Below are positions 18,431 to 26,980 of a DNA stretch of 64,000 nt, piece after piece. Source of the DNA: Nitrospirota bacterium. GTDB lineage: Bacteria > Nitrospirota > Nitrospiria > Nitrospirales > Nitrospiraceae. Location of the stretch: NCBI GenBank assembly GCA_040755395.1, contig JBFMAX010000006.1, forward strand, positions 1 to 64,000. Reading direction: 5' to 3'. Positions within the stretch are counted from its first letter, which is position 1, and each line of letters opens with the position of its first letter. Under the pieces are notes generated by a model that did no database searches, was not told where the DNA came from, and worked only from the letters and a program-made list of their open reading frames with translations. A program made the translations under genes and the position numbers.

Positions 18431-19078
18431 ATGCACATCTATCTTGATACCGCGAGCGTGAAGGAGATTCAAGAAGCGGCGAGCCTCGGCCTGCTGGACG
18501 GGGTGACGACGAACCCGTCTCTCGTGGCGAAGGAAGGCCGGAGCTTCAAAGACGTGTTGTTGGAAATTTGCAGCATCGTGGATGGACCGATCAGCGCCGA
18601 AGTAGTCAGTGTCGAAGCGGACGCGATGGTGAAAGAGGGGCGCGAGCTGGCCAAAATCCACAAGAACATCGTAGTGAAATGTCCGCTGATCCCCGAAGGC
18701 TTGAGGGCGACAAAACGGCTGGCGGCGGAGGGTATTCGTGTGAACGTCACGCTTTGTTTTTCGCCGACCCAGGCCCTTCTCGCGGCCAAGGCGGGGGCTT
18801 GGTGCGTGTCCCCGTTCATCGGTCGGCTGGACGATGTCAGCTCAAACGGCATGGAGCTCATTCGCCAGATCGTGACAATCTTCCGCAACTACGCCTTCCC
18901 AACCAAAGTCCTGGTCGCCAGCGTCAGGCATCCGCAGCACGTCGTGGAGGCGGCGTTGGCCGGCGGGGATATCTGCACCATGCCCTTCGCGGTCTTTCAA
19001 CAACTGGTGAAGCATCCGCTCACGGATGTCGGGCTCAAGAAATTTCTGGCCGATTGGGAGGCGCGGGGCAGGAGATAA
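18431..19078 (+). CDS. tal: transaldolase (small MipB/TalC type)
   Basis: Transfers dihydroxyacetone units in the non-oxidative pentose phosphate pathway. At 215 residues it belongs to the short family shared with fructose-6-phosphate aldolase. The Schiff-base Lys is Lys83 (NIVVKCP) and the N-terminal LDTAS and GVTTNPSL motifs are present. Two residues separate the activities: FSA has Gln and Tyr where transaldolases have Glu and Phe. Here they are Glu57 (ISAEVVS) and Phe129 (VSPFIGR), favouring transaldolase. Own promoter upstream; convergent with the glycosylase gene. Confidence 0.92.
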   Translation: MHIYLDTASVKEIQEAASLGLLDGVTTNPSLVAKEGRSFKDVLLEICSIVDGPISAEVVSVEADAMVKEGRELAKIHKNIVVKCPLIPEGLRATKRLAAEGIRVNVTLCFSPTQALLAAKAGAWCVSPFIGRLDDVSSNGMELIRQIVTIFRNYAFPTKVLVASVRHPQHVVEAALAGGDICTMPFAVFQQLVKHPLTDVGLKKFLADWEARGRR

Positions 19079-19099
19079 CCGGACTCGTCGGCGCCGCGC

Positions 19100-19786
19100 T
19101 CATTGGCGTTCCAGCCGTCTTCGGGCTTGCCGAAAGACGGAGTGAAACATCCTCCGTGTCAGTTTCCCGGTGAAGGTGTTTTGCTGGCTGGGATGATACG
19201 ACCCGATCAGCGTCACGCCCCACGGGAGGAGGTACGACAATCCGTGACCGAATGGAGGGATCGACGGAGGGATCGTGCGGCCCAGGTCTCGGCAGGCTTT
19301 CAGGTAGTGGTCGAAGGCGACCCTCCCCAGCACGATCACGACGCGCACCCGCGCGAGCAGGCGTAACTCCTCGAGCACATAAGGCCGGCAGTTTTCAAAT
19401 TCCTCCGGCAAGGGTTTGTTGCCGGGCGGAGCGCACCGGACCGTCGCGCCGATGTAACAATCGCGAAGGCGAAGCCCGTCATCCCGATGGGTCGAGGTCG
19501 GCTGATTGGCGAAGCCGAACTTGTACAGCGCCTCATAAAGCCAGTCACCGCTGCGGTCGCCGGTAAAGACTCGGCCCGTTCGATTGCCTCCGTGGGCGGC
19601 CGGCGCCAGTCCCAACACATAGAGACGGGCGTCGGGATCACCGAAGCCTGGGACAGGGCGGCCCCAGTAGGTCCAGTCGCGGAACTGGCGTCGCTTGGCT
19701 TGGGCGATCGCTTCACGATAGGCGACCAGCCGAGGGCAGCGGGAGCACTGAACGATCCGTTCGTTTAAGAGATCCAGCGCGCGCAT
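19100..19786 (-). CDS. uracil-DNA glycosylase, family 5 (UDGb)
   Basis: Removes uracil and other deaminated bases from DNA. The 228-residue protein starts with an iron-sulphur-type cysteine pair (CSRCPRL). It has the UDGb motif GLAPAAHGGNRTGRVFTGD, which lacks the usual catalytic Asp/Asn as the family does. A second cysteine region (CYIGATVRCAPPGNKP ... FENCRPYV) follows, and the distal motif is GSYHPSQQNTFTG. Start taken at MRALDLL (19786); an ATG six codons upstream is possible. The longer frame to 20032 runs under the transglycosylase gene and is rejected. Confidence 0.9.
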   Translation of the reverse strand: MRALDLLNERIVQCSRCPRLVAYREAIAQAKRRQFRDWTYWGRPVPGFGDPDARLYVLGLAPAAHGGNRTGRVFTGDRSGDWLYEALYKFGFANQPTSTHRDDGLRLRDCYIGATVRCAPPGNKPLPEEFENCRPYVLEELRLLARVRVVIVLGRVAFDHYLKACRDLGRTIPPSIPPFGHGLSYLLPWGVTLIGSYHPSQQNTFTGKLTRRMFHSVFRQARRRLERQ

Positions 19787-19904
19787 GGGGCGCGAGTGTA
19801 GCATGAATTGGAAAGGGCGTTCATTCTTGCCCGTCCCATGACTTGCTGCTAGCATGGGCCGGAATACCGACAGGCGAATCAATCCGGGAAGGATCTTTTC
19901 CAGC

Positions 19905-21020
19905 ATGCGGCTGCACCTCACAGCCTTGCCGGTCTTCGCAACGGCCTTGATGTCCGGCCTCCTGTTCATGTCCGTCGGGGCCGAACAGGAACCGGCAGCC
20001 GCGACCGTGACGTTGAAGTCTTCCAAGAACATGGCCGACGCTTTTCCCTCCGCCGGTCACGACCGGCAACAGGAGGCGCAAAGCGTTGCCGACCCCGACC
20101 GCGATTCTCCATCCGAAGGAGCCTCGGAGGAGCTTTCCGATGCGGAAGATCGCCTCGTCATCCTGCCGGAAATCAAGCGGGAAGGCGAACGGTTTTTCCT
20201 GAGTTCGTTCAAGCTCCCGGAGAAGCTGACCTTCGCAGGTCAACCGGTGCCGCTGGACAACTGGCAGGTCCGCGAGCGCATCGAGTACGAGTTCTATCAG
20301 TTCCTCGAGGATCAGGGCGAGAGCATCATCCTGGCCAAGCGCATGGGCCGATGTTTCCCGCCGGTGGAAAAGCAGTTGGCCGAGGCGGGCTTGCCGGACG
20401 ATCTGAAGTACATGCTGCTCGTGGAGAGCAAGTGCATCGCCGCCGCCTATTCCCGCGCGAAGGCGTCCGGCCCCTGGCAATTCATCGGATCGACCGGCAA
20501 ACGATACAAACTACACAGCAACAAGTTCTTGGACCAGCGGCGCAATCTCGAGATGTCGACGGAGGCCGCCATCAAGTACCTCCGCTACCTGAAGGATTTC
20601 CAGCAAGGCGACTGGTTTCTGGCGATGGCCTCCTACAATGCGGGGGAAGACCGCATCAGGAAATTGCTCAAAGAGCAAAAGGTGAACGATTACTGGAAGC
20701 TCCATGGCCCGCGCGAAACCATGCGCTACGTGCCGCGGATCATCGCGGCGAAGGAGATCTACTCCCAACCGGAGAAATATCTCGGGCTGACGAAAAAGGA
20801 TTTGTACGCGCCGTTGGAGACCGAGACGGTGACCGTGACGATCAAAGAAGCGCAACGGCATCTCACCGTCATCGCCGAAGAGTTCGGCACCTATTTCCTC
20901 GAGCTGAAGATGCTGAACCCGGAAATCAGAAAAGACTTCCTGCCCAAAGGAACCTATCAGATCAAAGTCCCGCGGCAGACCTGCCCCAACCGCTGCTTCA
21001 AACAGGACAAGACACCGTAA
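19905..21020 (+). CDS. membrane-bound lytic murein transglycosylase D-like
   Basis: Cleaves peptidoglycan glycan strands in the periplasm. A 371-residue protein with signal peptide (MRLHLTALPVFATALMSG...). The SLT domain has the catalytic Glu in LLVESKC, then AYSRAKASGPWQFIGSTGKRY, AAIKYLRYL and the MASYNAGEDRI motif. A C-terminal region (ITVKEAQRHL-like ... LNPEIRKDFLPKGTYQIKVP) resembles a LysM repeat. The start at 19905 gives the signal peptide; 17 extra upstream codons are unlikely. Glycerate kinase follows after 12 bases. Confidence 0.9.
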   Translation: MRLHLTALPVFATALMSGLLFMSVGAEQEPAAATVTLKSSKNMADAFPSAGHDRQQEAQSVADPDRDSPSEGASEELSDAEDRLVILPEIKREGERFFLSSFKLPEKLTFAGQPVPLDNWQVRERIEYEFYQFLEDQGESIILAKRMGRCFPPVEKQLAEAGLPDDLKYMLLVESKCIAAAYSRAKASGPWQFIGSTGKRYKLHSNKFLDQRRNLEMSTEAAIKYLRYLKDFQQGDWFLAMASYNAGEDRIRKLLKEQKVNDYWKLHGPRETMRYVPRIIAAKEIYSQPEKYLGLTKKDLYAPLETETVTVTIKEAQRHLTVIAEEFGTYFLELKMLNPEIRKDFLPKGTYQIKVPRQTCPNRCFKQDKTP

Positions 21021-21031
21021 GGCCTCGCTTC

Positions 21032-22369
21032 ATGCGCGTCGGTGTGCCGCAGCCTCGAATCCGCGCGCTCCTTCGGCGGATGTGCGCGGCTGCGCTCTCG
21101 GCGGTGGACCCGGCCGAGGCGGTCCGCCGCCATGTGAGACGGAAAGGGGCGACACTCCGGGTCGGTCGACGGACCTACGACCTCCGGCGCGATACCCGTA
21201 TCCTTGCGGTCGGAGCCGGCAAGGCGTCCGCAAGGATGGCTTGGGCGCTGGAACGAATTCTGGGCGATCGTCTGGACACCGGCCTGGTGGTTGTGAAATA
21301 CGGCCTTGCGGTCCCCACCAGAAAGATCGAGGTTGTGGAAGCCGGCCACCCGGTTCCCGATCGGGCCGGTGAGCGGGCCGCTTCAAAGCTCCGGGCGCTC
21401 GTCGGCGGCCTTGCATCGAACGACCTGCTCATCGTGCTCCTTTCCGGCGGCGCCTCCAGCCTGCTGCCGGCGCCGGTCTCCGGCCTGAGCCTCGCCGATA
21501 AGCAAAAGACATCGCAGTTGCTGCTCAAGAGCGGCGCGACCATTCAAGAGATCAACACGGTCAGAAAACACCTCTCTGCGATCAAAGGGGGGCAACTGGC
21601 AGCCGAGACGCAGGCGCGGGTGGTCAGTCTGATCCTGTCCGATGTGATCGGCGACGATCCGGCCTCCATCGGCTCAGGCCCGACGGCGCCAGATCCGACT
21701 ACATACGCCGAGGCCTGCGCCATCTTGCGGCGCTACGGGATCTGGAAGTCGGTGCCGGCTCCGGTCAGAAGGCACCTTGTCGCGGGGACGGAAGGTCGGG
21801 TTGCGGAGACGCCGAAGCCAGGCGCCTCGATCTTTCATCGCGTGCAGAATCTCCTCATCGGCAACAATCGCGCCGCCGTGGAGGCGGCTGCGGCCGCGGC
21901 GAAAACCGCCGGGATTGCTCCGGTGATTCTGACGACGACGCTGACCGGCGAGGCGCGGGAAGCGGCGAAAGTCTTCGGAGCCATCGCGCGGGAGATCGTG
22001 GCGGATGACAGGCCCGTTCGACGCCCCTGCTGTCTGATCGCCGGAGGAGAACTGACGGTCACCGTTCGGGGAAGCGGGCAGGGTGGACGAGCCCAAGAGT
22101 TCGCGCTGGCCGCGGCGTTGGAGATCGCCGGATTGCCCAAGGTGTGGGTTGCAGGCTTCGCCACGGACGGCACCGATGGGCCGACCGAGGTGGCCGGAGC
22201 AGTAGCGGATGGTGAGACGGCCAGGCGCGCGGCGCGATCGGGGCTGGATGCGGCGCGCGCGCTGCGCGACAATGATGCCTATCCGTTTTTCCAAAAACTG
22301 AGAAGCCACATTGTCACCGGCCCGACCGGCACGAACGTGAACGACTTGTATGTCCTCGTTTCCGTGTAA
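21032..22369 (+). CDS. glycerate 2-kinase (type II, MOFRL family)
   Basis: Phosphorylates glycerate to 2-phosphoglycerate. The 445-residue protein has the N-terminal DUF4147 region (RILAVGAGKAS, VVKYGLAVP, EAGHPVPD, LLIVLLSGGASSLLP, INTVRKHLSAIKGG, SDVIGDDPASIGSGPT). The C-terminal MOFRL domain follows (GGELTVTVRGSGQGGRAQE, TDGTDGPTEVAGAV, VTGPTGTNVNDLYV). The long frame upstream of 21032 lies in the transglycosylase gene. It overlaps the next gene by 20 bases, coupling glycerate kinase with a PEP-synthase-like protein. Confidence 0.93.
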   Translation: MRVGVPQPRIRALLRRMCAAALSAVDPAEAVRRHVRRKGATLRVGRRTYDLRRDTRILAVGAGKASARMAWALERILGDRLDTGLVVVKYGLAVPTRKIEVVEAGHPVPDRAGERAASKLRALVGGLASNDLLIVLLSGGASSLLPAPVSGLSLADKQKTSQLLLKSGATIQEINTVRKHLSAIKGGQLAAETQARVVSLILSDVIGDDPASIGSGPTAPDPTTYAEACAILRRYGIWKSVPAPVRRHLVAGTEGRVAETPKPGASIFHRVQNLLIGNNRAAVEAAAAAAKTAGIAPVILTTTLTGEAREAAKVFGAIAREIVADDRPVRRPCCLIAGGELTVTVRGSGQGGRAQEFALAAALEIAGLPKVWVAGFATDGTDGPTEVAGAVADGETARRAARSGLDAARALRDNDAYPFFQKLRSHIVTGPTGTNVNDLYVLVSV

Positions 22370-25013
22370 TCCCGTCCTCTTGCCTTTGGAGGCCTGTGAA
22401 GACCGCGCGCTGGCCGGTGGAAAGGCGGCCGGATTACGCCGCCTGATCCTTCACGGCTTCCGCGTTCCGTCCGGAATCTGCCTGACGACGGCGCTGTACG
22501 AAGAAGCGCTTGAACGGACGGGGATTCATCTTCGCGATCAGTGGCGCACGCTCCAAACCCTATCCGACCGCGACCGCCCGGCCATGTTGGCCGCCTGCCG
22601 GCAAGCGATCGAGCAGCCGATCCTGCTGCAGCCGATCTTCGAGCGGCTGGCTGCGTCGCTGGACGCGCTGGAAAGGAACAAGCCGGCCGGCGCGGGACGG
22701 CTCTGGGCAGTACGGTCGTCGGCCTCGAGCGAGGATGCGGCGGAGAGATCGTTCGCCGGCGTCTATCGAACGACGCTTGGTGTGACCCGGGATGCGATCC
22801 CGGCCGCTGTGGTCTCCTGCTGGGCTTCCCTGTGGACCGAGACGGCCTTCGCCTACTCCCGCCGCTGGGGAGTGGAAACGGACCCGCCGAAGATGGCGGT
22901 GATCATTCAGCCGCTTCTCTCTCCCATCGCCTCCGGCGTGGCGTTCTCCCAGGATGTGGCGACGGGTCGAACGGACCGCGTGGTGGTCAATGCCGTCTTT
23001 GGTTTGGCTGACTCGCTCGTGGCCGGTCAGATCGTGCCGGACCACTATGTGATCGTCTGCGACGAATCCAAGCGAACGCCGGCGGCCACCGTGGTGGAGC
23101 GTACGATCGCGCAGAAGCCGAGACGGAGAGTGTCCACGGAGACGGGCCTTCATGACGAGCCGGTCGGTGAAGAAGATCGACGCGCGCCGGCCCTTGACGA
23201 ACTGCAGGCGCTGGAGCTGGCGATCCTCGTCAAACGGGTTGAGCGGGTGTTGGGGCAACCGGTCGATGTCGAGTGGGCGATCGATCATCAGGGAATCTGG
23301 CTGCTGCAGGCGAGGTCCCTTCCTCCCGCAGGCACGCCGCCAACCCCGGCATTCGAACCTTGTGAGTGGTCGCGCGCCAATTTCAAGGAGACCATGCCGG
23401 AGTTGCCGAGCCCGTTGGGACTTTCCTTCCTGGACCATTTCATGGACCACCAGATCCTCACACATTATCGGGAGGCGGGCTGCAAGATCCCGAAGAGCGC
23501 AAAGGCGGTGCGGATCGTGCGAGGGCGTCCCTATATCAACGTGACGTTGTTTCAATCGCTCATGGCGCAACTGGGCGGCGACCCGCGAGATGTCGCCGAA
23601 CAGATGGGCGGGCATGGCGGCGCGCCGCCGGTCGGCGTCGAACGGCTGCCCTGGTGGACACTCCTATGGGCGGGAGGCCTGTTCATGTGGAAGATGCGGC
23701 AGGCCATGCGGCATGCGCCCACCTGGTTTGCCGAGATGAAGCGGATGGCAACCGATCTTCGTGCGGATTCGCTCAAGGGCTTGAGCATAGCGGAACTGCT
23801 TGCGCGAATGGACCGGATCGGAACGCGACTGCGGGAACACGACCTGACCTTCGCGATCGTGGCCGGCGTGGGGCAGGCTTTGCGGACCCTCGGGTTCCTC
23901 TCGTCTCGGGCGATCGGCGAAGGGTGGCGGGGACTGCTGAACGCGGCGTTGCAGGGACAAGGCACGGTCATCAGCGCCAGGCAGATTCTCTGGCTGGCCG
24001 AGCTCGCGGACTGGGCGAGGCAGGAGCGCCCGGCACGGGCGTTTTTTCTCGCCGATCCTTGGACGCCGGTTCGATTCCGGTCCGCCCTGGCCGGCACGCG
24101 GTTCATCGAAGAGTTCGACCGATTTTTGGCGGAATTTGGCCACCGGGCTCTCGGCGAGTCCGACGTGGCCACGCCCCGTTTCAGCGAGAACCCGGACTAT
24201 CTGCTCGGCGTCATCCGGGTGCACCTGCAAGCGACGGGCGGGAAATCGGTCGAGGAGATCCGACGGCAGCAGGAGTCGGCGCGGGAAGCCGCCCTAAGGG
24301 AAATCCGTCGACGAATGGGGTGGCGTCTCCACTACTGGATGGCGTTTCGATGGTGGTACCGGCGACTCTGCCGATTCCTCTCCTTGCGCGAGGCGAACCG
24401 CCACCATCTGATGTATTTTTCCGCCGCCACGCGGCATCTGGCCTTGGCGCTGGGAGAACAGCTCTCGGCAACCGGCGTACTGGACACCCCACACGACATG
24501 TTCTTTCTCGCCGCCGAAGAGATCAGAGCCATCGCGTTGGATCCTTCGCAAGACTGGAAAGGTCTGATCGCCAGACGGCGGGCGGAACGTGCGGAGCATG
24601 CGGCGCATCAGGCGCCGGACACGATACGAGACGACAGGCCGGAAAGAAACAGTGCGGAAAGGAGGCAGCCTCCATCGGCAACGGGCCTCACGCTGAGCGG
24701 GGTCCCCGTTAGCGCAGGTTATGCGGAAGGACCGGTCTGTGTGCTTCTCTCTCCGGACGATTTCAGGAAAGTCAAACGCGGTGACATCATCGTGGCCCCG
24801 GTGATCGACCCCGGCATGGCGCCGGTCTTCAGCCTCGCAGCCGGTCTCGTCGTCGAAATGGGCGGCACGCTGTCCCACGGCGCGATCATCGCCCGCGAAT
24901 ATGGCCTGCCGACGATGGTCAACGTCCCGTATGCGACGAAGTTCCTCACGGACGGCGAGCGCATCGCGGTGGACGCGGGACAAGGCCTCATCCGGCCGCT
25001 TGGGCCGTCATAA
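22350..25013 (+). CDS. PEP synthase / rifampin-phosphotransferase-like three-domain protein
   Basis: An 887-residue protein. Residues about 1-330 are a PPDK/PEP-synthase ATP-binding domain (GGKAAGLRRLILHGFRVPSG, WAVRSSASSEDAAERSFAG, VDVEWAIDHQGIWLLQARS). A long middle region (about 340-760) is unlike the PEP synthase TIM barrel and resembles the substrate-binding domain of rifampin phosphotransferases. The C-terminal swivel domain carries the phospho-His in GTLSHGAIIAREYGLP (His843). There is no PEP/pyruvate barrel after it. This domain order and length match rifampin phosphotransferase-type enzymes, in which ATP beta-phosphate is passed via His. The natural substrate here is unknown. Overlaps glycerate kinase. 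Confidence 0.85.
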   Translation: MSSFPCNPVLLPLEACEDRALAGGKAAGLRRLILHGFRVPSGICLTTALYEEALERTGIHLRDQWRTLQTLSDRDRPAMLAACRQAIEQPILLQPIFERLAASLDALERNKPAGAGRLWAVRSSASSEDAAERSFAGVYRTTLGVTRDAIPAAVVSCWASLWTETAFAYSRRWGVETDPPKMAVIIQPLLSPIASGVAFSQDVATGRTDRVVVNAVFGLADSLVAGQIVPDHYVIVCDESKRTPAATVVERTIAQKPRRRVSTETGLHDEPVGEEDRRAPALDELQALELAILVKRVERVLGQPVDVEWAIDHQGIWLLQARSLPPAGTPPTPAFEPCEWSRANFKETMPELPSPLGLSFLDHFMDHQILTHYREAGCKIPKSAKAVRIVRGRPYINVTLFQSLMAQLGGDPRDVAEQMGGHGGAPPVGVERLPWWTLLWAGGLFMWKMRQAMRHAPTWFAEMKRMATDLRADSLKGLSIAELLARMDRIGTRLREHDLTFAIVAGVGQALRTLGFLSSRAIGEGWRGLLNAALQGQGTVISARQILWLAELADWARQERPARAFFLADPWTPVRFRSALAGTRFIEEFDRFLAEFGHRALGESDVATPRFSENPDYLLGVIRVHLQATGGKSVEEIRRQQESAREAALREIRRRMGWRLHYWMAFRWWYRRLCRFLSLREANRHHLMYFSAATRHLALALGEQLSATGVLDTPHDMFFLAAEEIRAIALDPSQDWKGLIARRRAERAEHAAHQAPDTIRDDRPERNSAERRQPPSATGLTLSGVPVSAGYAEGPVCVLLSPDDFRKVKRGDIIVAPVIDPGMAPVFSLAAGLVVEMGGTLSHGAIIAREYGLPTMVNVPYATKFLTDGERIAVDAGQGLIRPLGPS

Positions 25014-25118
25014 TGTCTCCCCGCCGGTTCCCGTCCTGACCGCTGGTGGTCGCCCTTGCGTCCGGGATCGCCTCGTTTCCCAAGCGGATCAGTCGCCCCA
25101 ACGCCGGTTGAAGCCGAT

Positions 25119-25909
25119 CTACCTCGTCAGGAAGTCGAGAATTTCATCCAGCGGTCGGACCGTACCCAGCAGCGTCGGATGGCCGAACCGACGGTTGTGG
25201 CGGTTCTCCTTGACTTTTTCGAGAGCGATGACGAGGTTATGGAAGTCGTCGAGTTGGGCGGTCTCGAAATACGTAATGAAGTCGAGGTCGTCGAGGCCGC
25301 TCGAGTGGTAGAGCTTGCGTTTGACGGTCTGAAGATAGGCCACGGTGGCCTCTGTGTGCTCCTTCATCATCTCGGTCCGCGCCGCCTGGTCCAACTGCCA
25401 CCACTCCGCATCCTTGCGGATCGGCACGACGATCGCGTAGGGCATCGGCCCCGCGTCGGCCGGAGCTTTCAGCGCCGCTTTCAGGTCGTCGGGAAATCCT
25501 GGCACGTAGTTGGCTTTCTTGGTCATCCCGTTGAAGGTGTGCGTGTGACGGAGGTGACGTCCCAGCGGCGTGCTCATGAAATCCAGGAGAAAGTTTTGAT
25601 TGTCGAGCATCTCGCCGGCATGAAGACGGAGAAAAAAGTCCGCATGATCGGACAGCCCGCGCAGGAGATAGACATCGACGGCGATCTTCTCGCCATGTTT
25701 CCGAATCACCTCTTTGACCGCCGCGGCGGCGAAAGCGCGGGTATTTTTTCCAGCTTCCACCAGTCTTCGTCAATGGCGAATACGGTGAATGTGGCATAGA
25801 CGCCCGGCTCGGTCAGCAGCTTTGCCCGATCGGCGGCCTGGGCCTCCCAGGCAAAGACCGCCCAACACAGGAAACCGATAAGAATTCTCAGTGGGAATAG
25901 GCGCAACAT
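25119..25909 (-). CDS. cld: chlorite dismutase, periplasmic, interrupted by a one-base frameshift
   Basis: Heme b enzyme converting chlorite to chloride and O2. The start at 25909 has AGGAG upstream and gives a signal peptide ending EAQA, then ADRAKLLTEPGVYATF. The frame breaks at a run of six A (25744-25749, minus strand). One extra A there joins DWWKLEK to NTRAFAAAAVKEV and restores exactly the segment length of the Nitrospira enzyme as I recall it. Downstream all is intact: the proximal His in KEHTEA (codon 25356-25358), the distal Arg thirteen residues later in QTVKRK (25317-25319), and the C-terminal NRRFGHPTLLGT. Either a homopolymer sequencing error or a real inactivating deletion. Cotranscribed with the secreted protein upstream. 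Confidence 0.93.
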
Positions 25910-25922
25910 CGCCCGTCTCCTT

Positions 25923-26753
25923 TCAATGATGGTCTTGGAAGGTGAAGCCGGAACCGGCAGGCTCCGGATATTTCGGCACCGGTTGGCCCGCCCAGCCGAT
26001 CTTTGACGCGAAACCCTTGCCATACCGGTCATAGAGCTGGAAGAACTGATAGGCCTTGCAGTCGGTCAGCACTTCTTTGACTTCTTTCAAATACCGGTCG
26101 AACGTGTACTCAAACAATACACCCTGTCCGCCGGTCATGATCACCACGCGCCGCGAAGGGTCGATCGCGGCCTCCTGGTGGAAGACATAGCGATAGTAAG
26201 GACTTTCCGGTCCGCCGATGTGCTGAAGGAACTGCGCCCAGGTGGGTGGCTTGTCCATCGAGAGCCGCTCGGCGATGTTGACCCCCTTGATCGGACCGAA
26301 CGGTTCGAAGAATTCTTTGAACATGCTGTCGGTCCAGTGATGTTCGCCGGAGATGTGATGGATGGCCTCGTCGAAGGGGACGAGCGTGTGGGTCTCCCAG
26401 CGAGAGCCGGGCGCCCAGTGGAAGATCACGCCGTTGGTCGGCCCCTTCCACTCGGTGCCGCCGACCTGCTCGACTTGGTGTTCGGTGATCTTGTTCGCCC
26501 AGACCCAGAAGACGAAGTCCACAAAGCGGGGATCGTCCGGCGCGATCGTCAACGCGTCGGTGCGAAGCGGGGTTTGAGGGTTGTAGCTGGTACGGACGTC
26601 TTTGCAGTGTGCGAGCCACTGGGCATCGGACCAGGCTGCGCCGCTCACCGGAAACGCCGCGGCCTGATCAAGCAGAGCGACCGTTGGGGTAAGCGCCAGG
26701 GCAAGCGTCCCGGCGGCAAGACAGAAAGTGACCCGACAGTTCCTTTCTCGCAT
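25923..26753 (-). CDS. secreted protein of unknown function in the cld operon
   Basis: A 276-residue protein with a signal peptide (hydrophobic CLAAGTLALALTPTVALL, cleavage near QAAA). The mature part is aromatic-rich and His-rich (VFWVWANKITEHQVEQ, IHHISGEHHWTD, YYRYVFHQEA) with only two cysteines (LAHCKDV, LTDCKAY). These could form one disulphide. It has a good GGAGG before the ATG and ends 13 bases before the chlorite dismutase start, so the two are cotranscribed and both periplasmic. I do not recognise the family; the His pattern allows metal or heme binding, which is only a guess. Confidence 0.8.
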   Translation of the reverse strand: MRERNCRVTFCLAAGTLALALTPTVALLDQAAAFPVSGAAWSDAQWLAHCKDVRTSYNPQTPLRTDALTIAPDDPRFVDFVFWVWANKITEHQVEQVGGTEWKGPTNGVIFHWAPGSRWETHTLVPFDEAIHHISGEHHWTDSMFKEFFEPFGPIKGVNIAERLSMDKPPTWAQFLQHIGGPESPYYRYVFHQEAAIDPSRRVVIMTGGQGVLFEYTFDRYLKEVKEVLTDCKAYQFFQLYDRYGKGFASKIGWAGQPVPKYPEPAGSGFTFQDHH

Positions 26754-26980
26754 GGTTCCGACCTCCCAGCGGCGATGGCGCTGGCCCTATCCTACCTTCC
26801 TCAATACCATGATTTCATCTGTCACGAACGAGATCCTTCTCTCAGGGGCGGTGTCCAACAAGTGGCGTCCAACGGCTTGACCTTTCTCGATGATTCTCGT
26901 AGGCTTACGCCGCTTTCCCCACACAGTCGGCGTGATTCAGATTCTAGCCTATTGCTGCGCCATGCGGCGGAGGTCGGCCG

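Noticed and set aside
18431-19078. Fructose-6-phosphate aldolase assignment for the 215-residue aldolase-family protein
   Set aside because: The residues that separate the two activities are Glu57 and Phe129, as in transaldolases, not Gln and Tyr as in FSA.
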